From an uncultured Eudoraea sp. (lineage in GTDB: Bacteria; Bacteroidota; Bacteroidia; Flavobacteriales; Flavobacteriaceae): a DNA stretch of 42,750 bases. Below are positions 23,883 through 32,446 of this stretch, in pieces (position 1 is the first letter of the stretch; every line of letters begins with the position of its first letter). The notes under the pieces were generated by a model that saw only the letters and a list, made by a program, of their open reading frames with translations, ran no database searches and was not told the origin of the DNA. The stretch spans positions 36,626 through 79,375 of the forward strand of contig NZ_CAMYOM010000020.1 of assembly GCF_947260015.1 (NCBI RefSeq). The letters are read 5' to 3'. Made by a program: the position numbers and the translations under genes.

Positions 23883-25187
23883 TTATAATGGCTTTATTTT
23901 TATATTTTTAAAATACGCTCTATTATCATGGTCTTGCAAGGAAATTCTGCCTGGCCCTGAATTTATGAAGTTTTCATAGCTGGCAAATTTACTTCTTGCC
24001 ACTAATTCAGCATACTCATTGGAATTAAGATCATAGCTTAATACTTGTGTCCCATTAAACCAGTGCTCTACTTTACCATTCTTCTTTATAATTCGCACTT
24101 TATTCCAAGTGCCCTGAATCTTAGCCATAATTCTATTGGAAGGTATCAAATCATAAAGATCTCCGGCCCTATGTTTATCAATGAGTCCATCTTTGTGGCC
24201 TTGATTGTCAAGGATTTGCATCTCAGGACTAGTATAATAAGCTTCCTCTTCATTTTCATTTTGCACTGTGTAAAATATACCGCTGTTCCCTCCTTCAGTT
24301 AATTTCCATTCAAGCGTAAATTCGAAATTTTCAAATACTTCATCTGTTATAATTTCTCCCCCTCCATCTCCATATTTATCGGTTGGTCCTCTTTCAAATT
24401 TTCGATCATTAATGAAATATTCATATCGTCTTCTTCCCTGAAAAACCAGTAATCCATTTTCAACCTGCCATTTACTTCCGATACTTCCTGGTTTGCCATA
24501 CGTATGCCATCCATTTGTAGTTTTACCATCAAACAGTAACTTCCAACCATCTTTCTTTTCTTCCTCACTTAACGAATTTCTTAATTCATTGGCGTTGGAT
24601 TCCTCATCAAACCCTTCCATAGGTTTTACTTTAGACACTTCTATTCCGGAATAAACGCTATCCGGGATCACTTCAAAAGTTTTCCCATCCTTTGACCATT
24701 CCAGAACCAGATGAGGATCCTGATTTCCTGGGAAATATTCATAATCAAAAACCGCCGGTCCTTCCGGCAAATATCTTTCGCCCTCTTTAAAAGCATTGGA
24801 ATGCGATTTTGAATGAACTATTAGGTCTATATTATTTAATTGTAACTTCACTTTGCCATTACTTGTTAATCGGAAATAGTAAGTGTTGCTATCCGAAATG
24901 TTAAGAACGCCAAGGCCATGCATAAAAAAATTCCTCTTTTCAGACCAAAATTGGTTTTCATTGATAAGATTTACATTAGGAATTAAGCTACTTTCCATTA
25001 TAACTTTATCAGTGACCTCCGGTTCAAATATGGTGTCATTCACATCGAAAAAAACAACGTCATATAGACCTTTCTTATTTATTTCAGATGTCATGTCCGC
25101 ATTTTTGTCTGTTATATTTTTTGCAGAATTGTCTTTGCAGCTAAACACTATTGGTATCAGAAGTAATGTAAAAAATAGATGTTTCAT
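23883..25187 (-). CDS. DUF1080 (3-keto-glycoside hydrolase-like) lipoprotein with PA14-like N-terminal domain
   Basis: A 434-residue lipoprotein (MKHLFFTLLLIPIVFSC lipobox). Residues about 35-190 resemble a PA14-like sugar-binding sandwich (TYYFRLTSNGKVKLQLNN; VFDYEYFPGNQDPHLVLEWS). Residues about 210-434 form the DUF1080 concanavalin-like domain: WKLLFDGKTTNGWHTYG, FTLEWKLTEGGNSGIFYTV, PEMQILDNQGH. DUF1080 proteins are known or annotated as 3-keto-disaccharide hydrolases acting after C3 oxidation of a glycoside. It is third in a minus-strand set with the second DUF1080 gene and a TIM-barrel gene. The substrate is not predictable. Confidence 0.87.
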   Translation of the reverse strand: MKHLFFTLLLIPIVFSCKDNSAKNITDKNADMTSEINKKGLYDVVFFDVNDTIFEPEVTDKVIMESSLIPNVNLINENQFWSEKRNFFMHGLGVLNISDSNTYYFRLTSNGKVKLQLNNIDLIVHSKSHSNAFKEGERYLPEGPAVFDYEYFPGNQDPHLVLEWSKDGKTFEVIPDSVYSGIEVSKVKPMEGFDEESNANELRNSLSEEEKKDGWKLLFDGKTTNGWHTYGKPGSIGSKWQVENGLLVFQGRRRYEYFINDRKFERGPTDKYGDGGGEIITDEVFENFEFTLEWKLTEGGNSGIFYTVQNENEEEAYYTSPEMQILDNQGHKDGLIDKHRAGDLYDLIPSNRIMAKIQGTWNKVRIIKKNGKVEHWFNGTQVLSYDLNSNEYAELVARSKFASYENFINSGPGRISLQDHDNRAYFKNIKIKPL

Positions 25188-25257
25188 AAGTATTAATTGT
25201 TAACAGGAATTGCTCTAAAACTTAGTTAAGCTATAGGACTATATTAAGAGCATTCTG

Positions 25258-26025
25258 CTAAAGTTCTTTTATTTTAATATTTCTATATCCTATGCTGATT
25301 TTTTCACCATGATCCTGGAGGGCAATTTTCCCGGTTTTGTGCTTTCCAAAAGCTTCCCAATCCGCAAATTTTGAATTGGCTACCATTGTTGCCCATCCTT
25401 CCCCAATAACAGGAAATTCTACGACCATTCTACCATTAAGGACTATAATGCCTTCATTGGTTTTATGATTAATTGTAATCTCAAAGGTATTCCATTCCCC
25501 AATAGGTTTTACCACATCCTCAGAAGGTGCAATCATATCGTATAACGCTCCCGCCTGGTGCGTTCTGCCATTTTTTGCATCGGGGTGATTAATATTGTCT
25601 AACACTTGTATTTCAGGTCCTGTATAAAAGGGTTCAATGTATTTAGGATCTTCAACAACCCCCCACATAATGCCACTGTTTGCCCCCTCTGTAACCATCC
25701 ATTCCAGAGATAAAACAAAATCTGTGTACTCTTTGTCTGTCACCAGATTAAACCTGTTGCCATCAACTCTGACGTCATCTGGTCGAAACCGCATAGCTCC
25801 ATCTTCTATTTGCCATGCAGCAGGAACTTCACTGCCGGGATACACATGCCAGCCATCAAAAGAGGTGCCATCGAACAGTACGGTCCATTCATCCTGATCC
25901 ATATTCTGACCATCTTCACTTGCCAATTCTTCCGCAGTTGTTTCGTTGTCTAATTTTTCTTCTTTTCCTTTACAACTAACAATAATCACCATAATTGCGA
26001 CTAAAAGAATCATAAATTCCTTCAT
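25258..26025 (-). CDS. DUF1080 (3-keto-glycoside hydrolase-like) lipoprotein
   Basis: A 255-residue lipoprotein (signal ending VIIVSC, residue 18) with a single DUF1080 domain: WTVLFDGTSFDGWHVYPG, FVLSLEWMVTEGANSGIMWGV, GPEIQVLDNINHPDA. It lies 12 nt after the TIM-barrel gene and 70 nt before the larger DUF1080 gene. Two DUF1080 proteins of different size side by side suggest different glycosides or successive steps. Periplasmic or outer-membrane location is inferred from the lipobox. Confidence 0.88.
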   Translation of the reverse strand: MKEFMILLVAIMVIIVSCKGKEEKLDNETTAEELASEDGQNMDQDEWTVLFDGTSFDGWHVYPGSEVPAAWQIEDGAMRFRPDDVRVDGNRFNLVTDKEYTDFVLSLEWMVTEGANSGIMWGVVEDPKYIEPFYTGPEIQVLDNINHPDAKNGRTHQAGALYDMIAPSEDVVKPIGEWNTFEITINHKTNEGIIVLNGRMVVEFPVIGEGWATMVANSKFADWEAFGKHKTGKIALQDHGEKISIGYRNIKIKEL

Positions 26026-26037
26026 GTTCGTATTCTT

Positions 26038-27090
26038 TTAAATTCCTAAGATTTTCTTGAGCATTTCTTTGTCAATGGCACCTCCGGCAAAATCATCAAA
26101 AGTTTTCTGAGTTGCCTCTATGATATGATCCTGAATAAAGATCGCTCCTTCGCGCGCTCCCTGTTCGGGACTTTTTATGCAACACTCCCACTCCATTACT
26201 GCCCATACATCACATCCGTATTGTGTTAATTTGGAGAAAATAGATTTAAAATCGATCTGCCCATCGCCTAAAGACCGGTAACGACCGGCTCGTTCTCCCC
26301 AGTCATTATAGCCCCCAAAAGCTCCTTTTTTGCCAGTTGGATTAAACTCCGAATCCTTAACATGAAAAGATTTAATAAATTCATGATAATGGTCTATATA
26401 AGTAATATAATCTAATTGCTGCAAAACAAAATGGCTTGGGTCATAAAGTATATTTACCCGCTTATGATTTCCTGTAGCCTCCAGGAACCGCTCAAAAGTA
26501 TCCCCGTCGTGGAGGTCTTCTCCAGGGTGAATTTCATAACATACATCAACCCCTTCCTCGTCATAATGATTCAATATTGGCAACCATCTTTTTGCCAGTT
26601 CTTCAAAGCCCATTTCAACCAATCCGGGTGGCCGTTGAGGCCATGGATGCCATGTGTGCCATAATAACGCTCCGGAAAATGTGGCATGTACACTTAATCC
26701 TAATCTTCTGCTTGCTGTAGCCGCCTTTTTAACAACATCTATTGCCCATTCCGTACGCGCTTTAGGATTGTTCCTTACAGCATCAGGAGCAAAATTATCG
26801 AACATAAGGTCATATGCCGGGTTTACAGCCACCAACTGCCCTTGTAAGTGAGTAGATAGTTCAGTAATCTCTAATCCGTACGAATTAATGGTCCCCTTTA
26901 ATTCATCGCAATAGGTCTGACTTTCAGCAGCCTTGTCCAAATCAATTAAAAAGTTTTCCCAGGTGGGTATTTGAATCCCTTTATACCCTAAGTCAGATGC
27001 CCATTTGCACATACCATCGAGCGAATTAAACGGGGCTTTACTATCTACAAATTGGGCTAAAAAAACTGCGGGTCCTTTAATTGTTTTCAT
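26038..27090 (-). CDS. Cytoplasmic sugar phosphate isomerase/epimerase-like TIM barrel
   Basis: A 350-residue member of the xylose-isomerase-like TIM-barrel (AP endonuclease 2) superfamily, without a signal peptide. Metal-ligand positions are recognisable: CYEIHPGEDLHDG (Glu, His), NILYDPSHF (Asp, His), KSFHVKDSEF (His) and VMEWECC (Glu). Such proteins accompany DUF1080 and GMC genes and probably epimerise or isomerise keto-sugars. It is the first gene of the minus-strand set and is divergent from the GMC gene at 27241. Confidence 0.87.
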   Translation of the reverse strand: MKTIKGPAVFLAQFVDSKAPFNSLDGMCKWASDLGYKGIQIPTWENFLIDLDKAAESQTYCDELKGTINSYGLEITELSTHLQGQLVAVNPAYDLMFDNFAPDAVRNNPKARTEWAIDVVKKAATASRRLGLSVHATFSGALLWHTWHPWPQRPPGLVEMGFEELAKRWLPILNHYDEEGVDVCYEIHPGEDLHDGDTFERFLEATGNHKRVNILYDPSHFVLQQLDYITYIDHYHEFIKSFHVKDSEFNPTGKKGAFGGYNDWGERAGRYRSLGDGQIDFKSIFSKLTQYGCDVWAVMEWECCIKSPEQGAREGAIFIQDHIIEATQKTFDDFAGGAIDKEMLKKILGI

Positions 27091-27240
27091 GGTAGGGTTC
27101 TGATTGGTTAATCAAATTTGCATTTTATTAAGTTTCAAAAATTAAATCCTATATTTAATGGGTAAAAATTATACTTTTATTTCTTCACTTGGGAAGTGTT
27201 AAATATAGCAATTACATCAGTATTAAAATAAAAATATAGC
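27091..27240. promoter_or_regulatory. Divergent promoter region of the first GMC / TIM-barrel gene pair
   Basis: The 150 nt between the divergent genes are strongly AT-rich. A 5-bp inverted repeat CACTT-GGG-AAGTG at 27186-27198 lies midway and could be an operator. A loose -7 match (TATACTTT, 27170-27177) faces the GMC gene. No further signal is convincing. Confidence 0.3.
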
Positions 27241-28944
27241 ATGAATCAGAAGGAGAAATATGACGCCATAGTTGTAGGCACCGGTATAAGTGGAGGATGG
27301 GCTGCCAAGGAATTATGTGAAAACGGTCTAAAAACTCTGGTCCTCGAAAGAGGGCGTATGGTAAAACATATTGAAGATTATCCCACAATGAATATGGACA
27401 TATGGGATCTTCCTAACAGAAATAAACTTTCCAGGGAGGACAAGAAAAAATATCACAAGCAAAAAAGGGTAAATTGGGCGCCTAACCCAGATACAAAACA
27501 TTTCTTCGTGAATGATTTGGAGCACCCTTACGTAGAGACAAAACGTTTCGACTGGATTCGTGGTTACCATGTAGGAGGACGATCATTAACATGGGGGCGT
27601 CAGAGTTACCGCTGGAGTGATCTTGACTTCGAAGCCAATCTAAATGAAAACATTGGGGTAGACTGGCCAGTACGCTATAAGGATATCGCTCCCTGGTATG
27701 ATAAAGTAGAAGAATATATAGGTGTTAGTGGAGAAAAATTGGGTTTAAGTCAACTCCCGGATGGTAAATTTCTTCCACCAATGGATCTTATGTGCCCGGA
27801 GAAAGATCTAAAAAATGCATTATCTGAGGAGTTCGATGATAACCGGTTGCTCACCATTGGGCGTGTGGCAAATATTACGGATAAGGAAGGTAATATAGAA
27901 GGTAGAACTGCCTGTCAGTTTAGAAATAGATGTTGGCGTGGATGTCCTTTCGGAGGATATTTCAGTAGTAATTCTTCTACACTACCCGCTGCGGAGCGAA
28001 CAGGAAACATGACATTACGTCCAAATTCTATCGTTTATGAAGTTATCTATGATGATAATACCAAAAGAGCAACAGGGGTGCGGGTTATTGATAAAGAGAC
28101 CCATGAAAAATATGAATTTGAGGCAAAGGTGATATTCTTATGTGCTTCTGCAATGGCCTCGGTGGGAATCCTTCTGCAATCCAAATCAGAACGTTTTCCA
28201 AATGGCATTGGTAATGAGCATGACCAATTGGGCAGAAATATTATGGATCATCATTATAAATTAGGTGCTTCTGCCAGGGTAGAAGGACATCTGGACAAAT
28301 ATTATAAAGGGAGGCGCCCGAACGGGTTTTATATTCCACGATTTGTAAATACAGATGCGAAGACTTCAAAGAAAGACTACCTGAGAGGCTTCGGTTATCA
28401 GGGTAGTGCAAGTAGAAAGGATTGGACCGCTTCAGTAGCAGAACTAAATTATGGAAAAGCCTTAAAAGAAGCAGTATTAAAACCAGGTAACTGGCAAATT
28501 GGTGCTACAGGATTTGGCGAAATGTTACCCTATCATGACAATAGAGTTATGCTTAGTGCAACAGAAAAAGACCAATGGGGATTACCTCAGTTAGACTTTG
28601 ATGTTGAATTTAAAGAAAATGAATATAAAATGCGAGAAGATATTATCAGACAAATTACAGAAATGTTTGCTGCCGCAGGTTTCAAAGACATTAAACCCTT
28701 TGACGAAATTACGGGTCCAGGTCTTGGCATTCATGAAATGGGTGGAGCACGGATGGGTTGGAATCCGAGGACTTCTGTGGTGAACCAATACAATCAGGTT
28801 CATGACGTGCCTAATATATATGTAACAGATGGCGCGTTTATGACATCTGCCAGTTGTGTTAATCCGTCGCTAACTTATATGGCTTTTACGGCCAGGGCAT
28901 CACATCATGCGGCAAAAGAGATTAATACAGGAAAATTTTCCTAA
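27241..28944 (+). CDS. GMC-family oxidoreductase, probable glycoside 3-dehydrogenase catalytic subunit
   Basis: A 567-residue FAD enzyme of the GMC/gluconate-2-dehydrogenase type. The ADP-binding motif is VVGTGISGGWAAKELCENG (residues about 11-29), and the C-terminal FAD/substrate region is GIHEMGGARMG ... FMTSASCVNPSLTYMAFTAR. A cysteine cluster at residues 225, 231 and 235 (CQFRNRCWRGC) is kept in its paralogue; comparable cysteines hold an iron-sulfur cluster in some bacterial glucoside 3-dehydrogenases, but that is inference here. It has no signal peptide and no subunit-3 gene beside it, unlike the copy at 33677. About two thirds of residues appear shared between the two copies. Confidence 0.88.
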   Translation: MNQKEKYDAIVVGTGISGGWAAKELCENGLKTLVLERGRMVKHIEDYPTMNMDIWDLPNRNKLSREDKKKYHKQKRVNWAPNPDTKHFFVNDLEHPYVETKRFDWIRGYHVGGRSLTWGRQSYRWSDLDFEANLNENIGVDWPVRYKDIAPWYDKVEEYIGVSGEKLGLSQLPDGKFLPPMDLMCPEKDLKNALSEEFDDNRLLTIGRVANITDKEGNIEGRTACQFRNRCWRGCPFGGYFSSNSSTLPAAERTGNMTLRPNSIVYEVIYDDNTKRATGVRVIDKETHEKYEFEAKVIFLCASAMASVGILLQSKSERFPNGIGNEHDQLGRNIMDHHYKLGASARVEGHLDKYYKGRRPNGFYIPRFVNTDAKTSKKDYLRGFGYQGSASRKDWTASVAELNYGKALKEAVLKPGNWQIGATGFGEMLPYHDNRVMLSATEKDQWGLPQLDFDVEFKENEYKMREDIIRQITEMFAAAGFKDIKPFDEITGPGLGIHEMGGARMGWNPRTSVVNQYNQVHDVPNIYVTDGAFMTSASCVNPSLTYMAFTARASHHAAKEINTGKFS

Positions 28945-28962
28945 ACCAAAAGTGTATATTGT

Positions 28963-29427
28963 ATGAAAAATGCATCAGCTAGAAATTTATGGGGAGACTA
29001 TTTAGATAATCACCTTGAATACGCATTTTCACATGAACCCAAAGTAACCCAAATTGGTGAAAATGAAAAAGAAGTAAAGGAAACTCTTAATTTAATTTTG
29101 TCAGGGAAAAAAAGAGCTACTTCTCATTCCTTATTAGGGCTTCAAAATAGAAAGGAATCGCTTCCCAAGATTGGAGATTTCACTGTACTAACAGATTGGA
29201 AAGGAGATGCCAAATGTATTTTAAGAACGGTAGCTGTTAGGCTTAAACCATTCTTTAGTATTAGGGAATCTTATTCTAAAATTGAAGGGGAAGGCGATTC
29301 TTCTTTAGCATACTGGAAAAATAAACACTGGGATCAATATACCAGAGAACTAGAAGTATATGGACGAGTCCCAAGGGAAAGCATGATCGTTGTCTGTGAA
29401 TATTTTGAAAAGGTTTTTGAACGTTAA
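28963..29427 (+). CDS. ASCH-domain protein
   Basis: A 154-residue cytoplasmic protein. The central part (LILSGKKRATSHSLLGLQ ... PKIGDFTVLTDWKGDAKCILRTVAVRLKPF) has the beta-barrel pattern of the ASCH domain, a PUA-like fold proposed to bind RNA. Related small ASCH proteins include an amidohydrolase acting on N4-acetylcytidine, so an enzymatic role is also possible. It follows the GMC gene by 18 nt and shares its terminator, but no functional link to sugar oxidation is apparent. Confidence 0.8.
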   Translation: MKNASARNLWGDYLDNHLEYAFSHEPKVTQIGENEKEVKETLNLILSGKKRATSHSLLGLQNRKESLPKIGDFTVLTDWKGDAKCILRTVAVRLKPFFSIRESYSKIEGEGDSSLAYWKNKHWDQYTRELEVYGRVPRESMIVVCEYFEKVFER

Positions 29428-29437
29428 ATTACTAACT

Positions 29438-29469
29438 AAAAAAGACCCCGAATTCCGGAGTCTTTTTTA
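29438..29469 (+). terminator. Intrinsic terminator of the GMC/ASCH operon
   Basis: The stem AAAAAAGAC / GTCTTTTTT has an inner CCG / CGG pair after one mismatch. It sits between the convergent ASCH and Gfo/Idh/MocA genes. A/T symmetry means it could work on both strands. Confidence 0.88.
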
Positions 29470-29485
29470 GATATTGTCATTTTCT

Positions 29486-30622
29486 TTATTCCATATTCAC
29501 CCAAACATTGCCCTTTTTATTAGATTCCACGGTAGCTTCAATAAAGTTAAGCCCCCGAACACCATCTAACATAGTAGGGAATTCTCCATCATTGTAATCT
29601 TCTCCACGAATAGCCCGGGCTACTCCTAAATAAATATTAGCCATAGAATCGAAAATCCCTTCGGGATGTCCTGGCGGTAATTTAGTTCCATCAAGTGATA
29701 GCTTAGAATTATATCCATGCCCCGGTTTATATATTTGTGTTGGTTCTGTATCACTCAACTTAAAGAGAAAATTAGGTCTTTCCTGTTCCCATATAAAAGC
29801 AGCTTTCTCACCATAAATTCTAATTGCCAATCCATTTTCTTCACCAGTGGCCACCTGACTTCCCCTAATGACACCTTTAATATGTTCTCCCATGTGCAAT
29901 AATACGGTACCGTCTACATCCATTTGGTTGTCTTCATAGAGGTAATTGAAATCAGACAACAAGGAGTTTACTCTTAGACCTGTAGTATACTCAATAAGAT
30001 TAAAAGCATGTACCCCTATGTCTCCCATACATGAACTTATTCCTGCCTTTTTTGGATCCAGCCTCCAGACAGATGAGCGTTTTTCTTTGTCGTGGATTAT
30101 TGTATTTATCCATCCCTGATAGTATCTGGCGTCTACTTTATGAATCTTGCCTAAAGCACCTTCCTTAATCATCTCACGCATTTGACGCACCATTGGGTAG
30201 CCCGTATATGTATGTGTAACAGCAAAAATCGTCCCTGATTTTTTATGAATCTCCTGTAAAATTTTTGCTTCTTCCAAAGTAGTCGTCATTGGTTTTTCAC
30301 AGATCACATTAAACCCATTTTCCAACAGTTTCTTAGCCATTGGGAAATGCAGGAAATTTGGCGTAAGAATTGAACATACCTGCATTCTTTCTTCTTCAGG
30401 TAGCTTTAATTCCTCCACAATAAGGGTGTCAAAATCGTTATAGATCCTATTTGTTGGAACATCAATTTCTTTTGCAAATTCCATGTTCAATTCAAAATCG
30501 GGATTAAAAACTCCACCCACTATTTGATAATTATCATTTATATGCGAAGCTACTCTGTGCAATACCCCAATAAGAGAATCTCCTCCTCCACCTATTACTC
30601 CTAATCTAATTTTTTTTGCCAT
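29486..30622 (-). CDS. Gfo/Idh/MocA-family NAD(P)-dependent oxidoreductase
   Basis: A 378-residue cytoplasmic dehydrogenase. The N-terminal Rossmann motif is RLGVIGGGGDSLIG (residues 5-18), followed by the EKPMTTTLEEA signature (about 110-120) that carries the family's conserved Lys. The C-terminal alpha/beta domain contains SCMGDIGVHAFNL. Members oxidise or reduce sugar carbonyls with NAD(P). Within this locus it may reduce or further process a 3-keto sugar after import. It is last in the minus-strand set, 123 nt after the permease. Confidence 0.9.
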   Translation of the reverse strand: MAKKIRLGVIGGGGDSLIGVLHRVASHINDNYQIVGGVFNPDFELNMEFAKEIDVPTNRIYNDFDTLIVEELKLPEEERMQVCSILTPNFLHFPMAKKLLENGFNVICEKPMTTTLEEAKILQEIHKKSGTIFAVTHTYTGYPMVRQMREMIKEGALGKIHKVDARYYQGWINTIIHDKEKRSSVWRLDPKKAGISSCMGDIGVHAFNLIEYTTGLRVNSLLSDFNYLYEDNQMDVDGTVLLHMGEHIKGVIRGSQVATGEENGLAIRIYGEKAAFIWEQERPNFLFKLSDTEPTQIYKPGHGYNSKLSLDGTKLPPGHPEGIFDSMANIYLGVARAIRGEDYNDGEFPTMLDGVRGLNFIEATVESNKKGNVWVNME

Positions 30623-30745
30623 TTTATTTTATTTATTTTTCCAATATCCATATTTACTATAAAATCTTTACAAAACATTCCATTTTCTCCTGATTCATAA
30701 TCTCTTGCATGAACCAAAAGAGTCGTGTCAATTTATATAAAATAT

Positions 30746-31975
30746 CTAAGATTTATATGCAATTCTCTCGTTTTTAAACAATAACGCAAACAATACAGAA
30801 ACCCCTAGTGCAAATGCCGCAGGAAACATCCAGATCATTTTCCAATTATGTGAGACATCTTCCAGAGTATAATAATCCGTTATTCTTCCCGCTATCCAGA
30901 ATCCGATTAACATACCAACTCCATATGTTGCAAGGGTAATCAATCCCTGGGCTGCACTTTTATATTTTGTTCCGGCTTTGCTATCAGTATATATCTGCCC
31001 GGATACAAAAAAGAAATCATAACAAATCCCATGTAAGGCTATCCCAAGAAGGAGAAGAAATGAAAATTCGCCGGTACTTCCATACGCAAAACAGATATAG
31101 CGTACCGTCCAAGCCAACATGGCTACAATCAATGTATTTTTAAAGCCAAACCTCTTAAAAAAGAATGGTAAAAGGAGCATAAACAGAATCTCCGATATTT
31201 GACCTATTGTCATTTTACCAGCCGGGTTCGAGACCCCAATTTCTCCCAGGAATTGACCTGCATGCTGATAGTAAAATGCCAAAGGAATACATATAAATAC
31301 AGAAGCCAGAAAAAACACTAAAAAATTTCTGTTCTTCAAAAGTTTTAAGGCTTCCAATCCAACAATATCTGCTATTCTAATTTTTCTTTTTCCTATTATT
31401 GAAGGAGGTGTTTTTGGCAGGGTAAAACTAAAAATCCCTAATATGCCCGATGCTACAGCAGTCATTAAGAATGTATTTCTAAGATAGCCTTTGGTTAAAC
31501 CTTCCAAAGAGTCCCAATGAAAGATATAACTAATGGTTAAACCAGCAACGATCCAGCCTGCGGTGCCAAAAACGCGAACAAAGGAGAACTGTTTTGCCGG
31601 ATTATCCATCTGATTAAAGGAAACAGAATTAACCAGGGCTAAGGTGGGCATATACAATATCATGTAACCTAAAATATAAGGGTAAAACCCACTAAAACTT
31701 GTAGCATAAGCCAACTGCACCATTAAAATTGCCCCAAGAAGATGTAGTACTCCCAAAATCTTTTCTGCATTAAAATATCGATCTGCAATGAGTCCGATAA
31801 TAAATGGAGCAATAATTGCCCCCCAGGATTGTGTAGAATAAGCCATGGCGATTTCAGGGTCGCTTGCCTCCAAGCTATTAGGTAAATAAATCCCCATAGT
31901 GACATACCAACTACCCCAAATAAAAAACTCCAAGAACATCATAACAGAAAGTTGAACCTGAATCTTTTTATTCAT
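30746..31975 (-). CDS. MFS sugar/nucleoside permease (NHS-like)
   Basis: A 409-residue inner-membrane transporter with 12 predicted helices. The pattern MMFLEFFIWGSWYVTMGIYL, SWGAIIAPFIIGLIADRYF and PAKQFSFVRVFGTAGWIVAG is that of the nucleoside:H+ symporter (NupG/XapB-like) branch of the MFS. In Bacteroidota such permeases often sit in sugar-oxidation loci beside Gfo/Idh/MocA and TIM-barrel genes, so the real substrate may be a sugar or keto-sugar rather than a nucleoside. It lies 11 nt after the DinB-like gene. Confidence 0.87.
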   Translation of the reverse strand: MNKKIQVQLSVMMFLEFFIWGSWYVTMGIYLPNSLEASDPEIAMAYSTQSWGAIIAPFIIGLIADRYFNAEKILGVLHLLGAILMVQLAYATSFSGFYPYILGYMILYMPTLALVNSVSFNQMDNPAKQFSFVRVFGTAGWIVAGLTISYIFHWDSLEGLTKGYLRNTFLMTAVASGILGIFSFTLPKTPPSIIGKRKIRIADIVGLEALKLLKNRNFLVFFLASVFICIPLAFYYQHAGQFLGEIGVSNPAGKMTIGQISEILFMLLLPFFFKRFGFKNTLIVAMLAWTVRYICFAYGSTGEFSFLLLLGIALHGICYDFFFVSGQIYTDSKAGTKYKSAAQGLITLATYGVGMLIGFWIAGRITDYYTLEDVSHNWKMIWMFPAAFALGVSVLFALLFKNERIAYKS

Positions 31976-31986
31976 GAAGTTTTACG

Positions 31987-32430
31987 CTAGCGTTTATAAA
32001 AAATATAGTCTAATGAGAGAGGTTCCAGTTCATTATCCCTAAAATTCATTGCTATCTGGGACCTGTGATGTGTAGAATGGTTTATAATATGAAATAACAT
32101 ATCCTGTAAGGTACTTGTGAATAGCCTTCCTTCTTCATTATCAAAGTCTATCCTTATTTCAAAATCTGCAGCATTCGTGGTTATTTCAAAAGAACTTCGC
32201 TGATTTTCATAATGAATATCCCCCCAATTTTTAATAGGGTGATTCTGCCAAACTTTATAATCTGCTGGTTTTCCAAGAATTCTTGCGTTCCATATATTGT
32301 GCGCATTAAGGATATGACTGAATAACATCATGCTTTTCTCCGGAACCTTATCGAGTTTAATGCACTCCTCGATAAGCTTTTTATTGCAATAAAAATTGTA
32401 ATCAAAAAGTTGATTAAAAAAAACTTTCAT
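31987..32430 (-). CDS. DinB-like four-helix protein
   Basis: A 147-residue DinB/YfiT-like helical bundle. Candidate metal-binding histidines are visible: HILNAHNIW near residue 43 and HIINHSTHHRSQIA near residue 113, the usual triad positions. DinB-like proteins are putative metal-dependent thiol transferases or hydrolases. It is embedded between the TIM-barrel gene (16 nt) and the permease (11 nt), so it is co-transcribed with the sugar genes. Its role there is unclear. Confidence 0.82.
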   Translation of the reverse strand: MKVFFNQLFDYNFYCNKKLIEECIKLDKVPEKSMMLFSHILNAHNIWNARILGKPADYKVWQNHPIKNWGDIHYENQRSSFEITTNAADFEIRIDFDNEEGRLFTSTLQDMLFHIINHSTHHRSQIAMNFRDNELEPLSLDYIFYKR

Positions 32431-32446
32431 AGGATATAATGAGAGG

